Below, in pieces: positions 63,808 to 64,000 of a DNA stretch of 64,000 nt; the stretch's first letter is position 1, and every line of letters begins with the position of its first letter. The position numbers and the translations under genes are program-made. Source of the stretch: CAYJGJ01 sp964367585 (lineage in GTDB: Bacteria; Bacillota; Clostridia; Peptostreptococcales; Anaerovoracaceae); assembly GCA_964367585.1 (NCBI GenBank), contig CAYIYH010000006.1:20194-84193 (forward strand). Direction: 5' to 3'. The notes beneath the pieces were generated by a model. It did not search any database. It saw only the letters and a program-made list of their open reading frames with translations, and was not told where the DNA came from.

Positions 63808-63836
63808 TTTACAAAAAGATAAAAAGATTGTATAAT
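63808..63836 (+). promoter_or_regulatory. Promoter of the tRNA-Arg/tRNA-Thr unit
   Basis: TTTACA (63808-63813), 17-base spacer, perfect TATAAT (63831-63836), 16 bases before tRNA-Arg. Confidence 0.83.
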
Positions 63837-63851
63837 ATGACGGCATGCTTT

Positions 63852-63928
63852 GCACCATTAGCTCAATCGGATAGAGTAGCGCACTACGAATGCGAAGGTT
63901 AGGAGTTCGAGTCTCTTATGGTGCACCA
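63852..63928 (+). tRNA. tRNA-Arg (anticodon ACG)
   Basis: Acceptor GCACCAT/ATGGTGC, D stem GCTC/GAGT, anticodon stem GCGCA/TGCGA (outer pair mismatched), loop CTACGAA, T stem AGGAG/CTCTT, encoded CCA. ACG is normally edited to inosine to read CGN codons. Confidence 0.95.
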
Positions 63929-63933
63929 TATTT

Positions 63934-64000
63934 GCTGTTGTAGCTCAGTAGGTAGAGCACTTCCTTGGTAAGGAAGAGGTTCGGCAGTTCGATCCTGCTC
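63934..64000 (+). tRNA. tRNA-Thr (anticodon GGT), 3' end beyond the window
   Basis: Acceptor 5' half GCTGTTG, D stem GCTC/GAGC, anticodon stem CTTCC/GGAAG with loop TTGGTAA, T arm GGCAG with GTTCGATC. The 3' acceptor strand is cut by the window edge. Five bases after tRNA-Arg, so one transcript. Confidence 0.93.

Noticed and set aside
1..64000. CRISPR array, insertion sequence, prophage or integrative element
   Set aside because: No regularly spaced repeats, transposase, integrase or flanking attachment repeats were found. The tRNA genes at 25.4 kb and 63.9 kb show no duplicated 3' end nearby.

Overview
The window is AT-rich, gene-dense DNA from a motile, low-GC Gram-positive anaerobe of the class Clostridia, probably near Lachnospirales. 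Evidence: a Gram-positive chemotaxis set (CheC, CheD, CheV), Clostridia-type Tad pilus genes with DUF5702 and DUF6382-like proteins, 3-hydroxybutyryl-CoA dehydrogenase and crotonase, AddA, an LTA-synthase-like sulfatase, the Gram-positive YolD/UmuC pair, and strong GGAGG ribosome sites. I saw no transposase, phage gene or CRISPR array. This is chromosomal backbone with accessory surface-structure loci.

Layout. 1-13.0 kb, minus strand: one long flagellar/chemotaxis operon read right to left (flgB, fliE, fliF, fliG, fliH, fliI, fliA, flgF, flgG, cheC, cheD, cheV, parA, comFB), then fliD, cut by the window edge, with its own candidate sigma-D promoter. flgC and fliJ are missing from their usual places. 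13.0-13.3 kb: the flgB promoter, three 11-bp repeats and a structured RNA on the plus strand. 13.4-25.2 kb: alanine dehydrogenase, CvpA, an acetyltransferase, L32, a membrane-anchored cohesin-like protein beside a glucosaminidase with a degenerate dockerin, lgt, ychF, uppP and hbd. 25.4-44.4 kb: tRNA-Trp, an LTA-synthase-like enzyme, Y-family polymerase plus YolD, BirA/BioY, a DtxR-type regulator, LysO, GpmI, AddA, a DmpA-type peptidase, PolA, CoaE and NhaC. 44.6-51.9 kb: a Tad pilus operon. 52.0-52.2 kb: a second copy of the structured RNA. 52.2-58.2 kb: housekeeping run (rdgB, tmcAL, coiled-coil protein, coaD, rsmD, recG, asp23). 58.3-64 kb: an oxidoreductase, an operon of two membrane proteins and an M20 peptidase, crotonase, tRNA-Arg and the start of tRNA-Thr.

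The most interesting observation is a pair of related structured non-coding RNAs (about 13.1-13.3 kb plus; 52.02-52.18 kb minus). They share three near-identical sequence blocks and a closing stem, and each ends at an intrinsic terminator. One sits next to the promoter of the flagellar operon, the other just upstream of the Tad pilus promoter. I could not assign them to a known family by eye. Other leads are a ParA/ComFB pair inside the chemotaxis operon, a pilin-like protein with two tandem zinc-type motifs, a cohesin/dockerin cell-wall pair, and a pentanucleotide repeat in front of polA.
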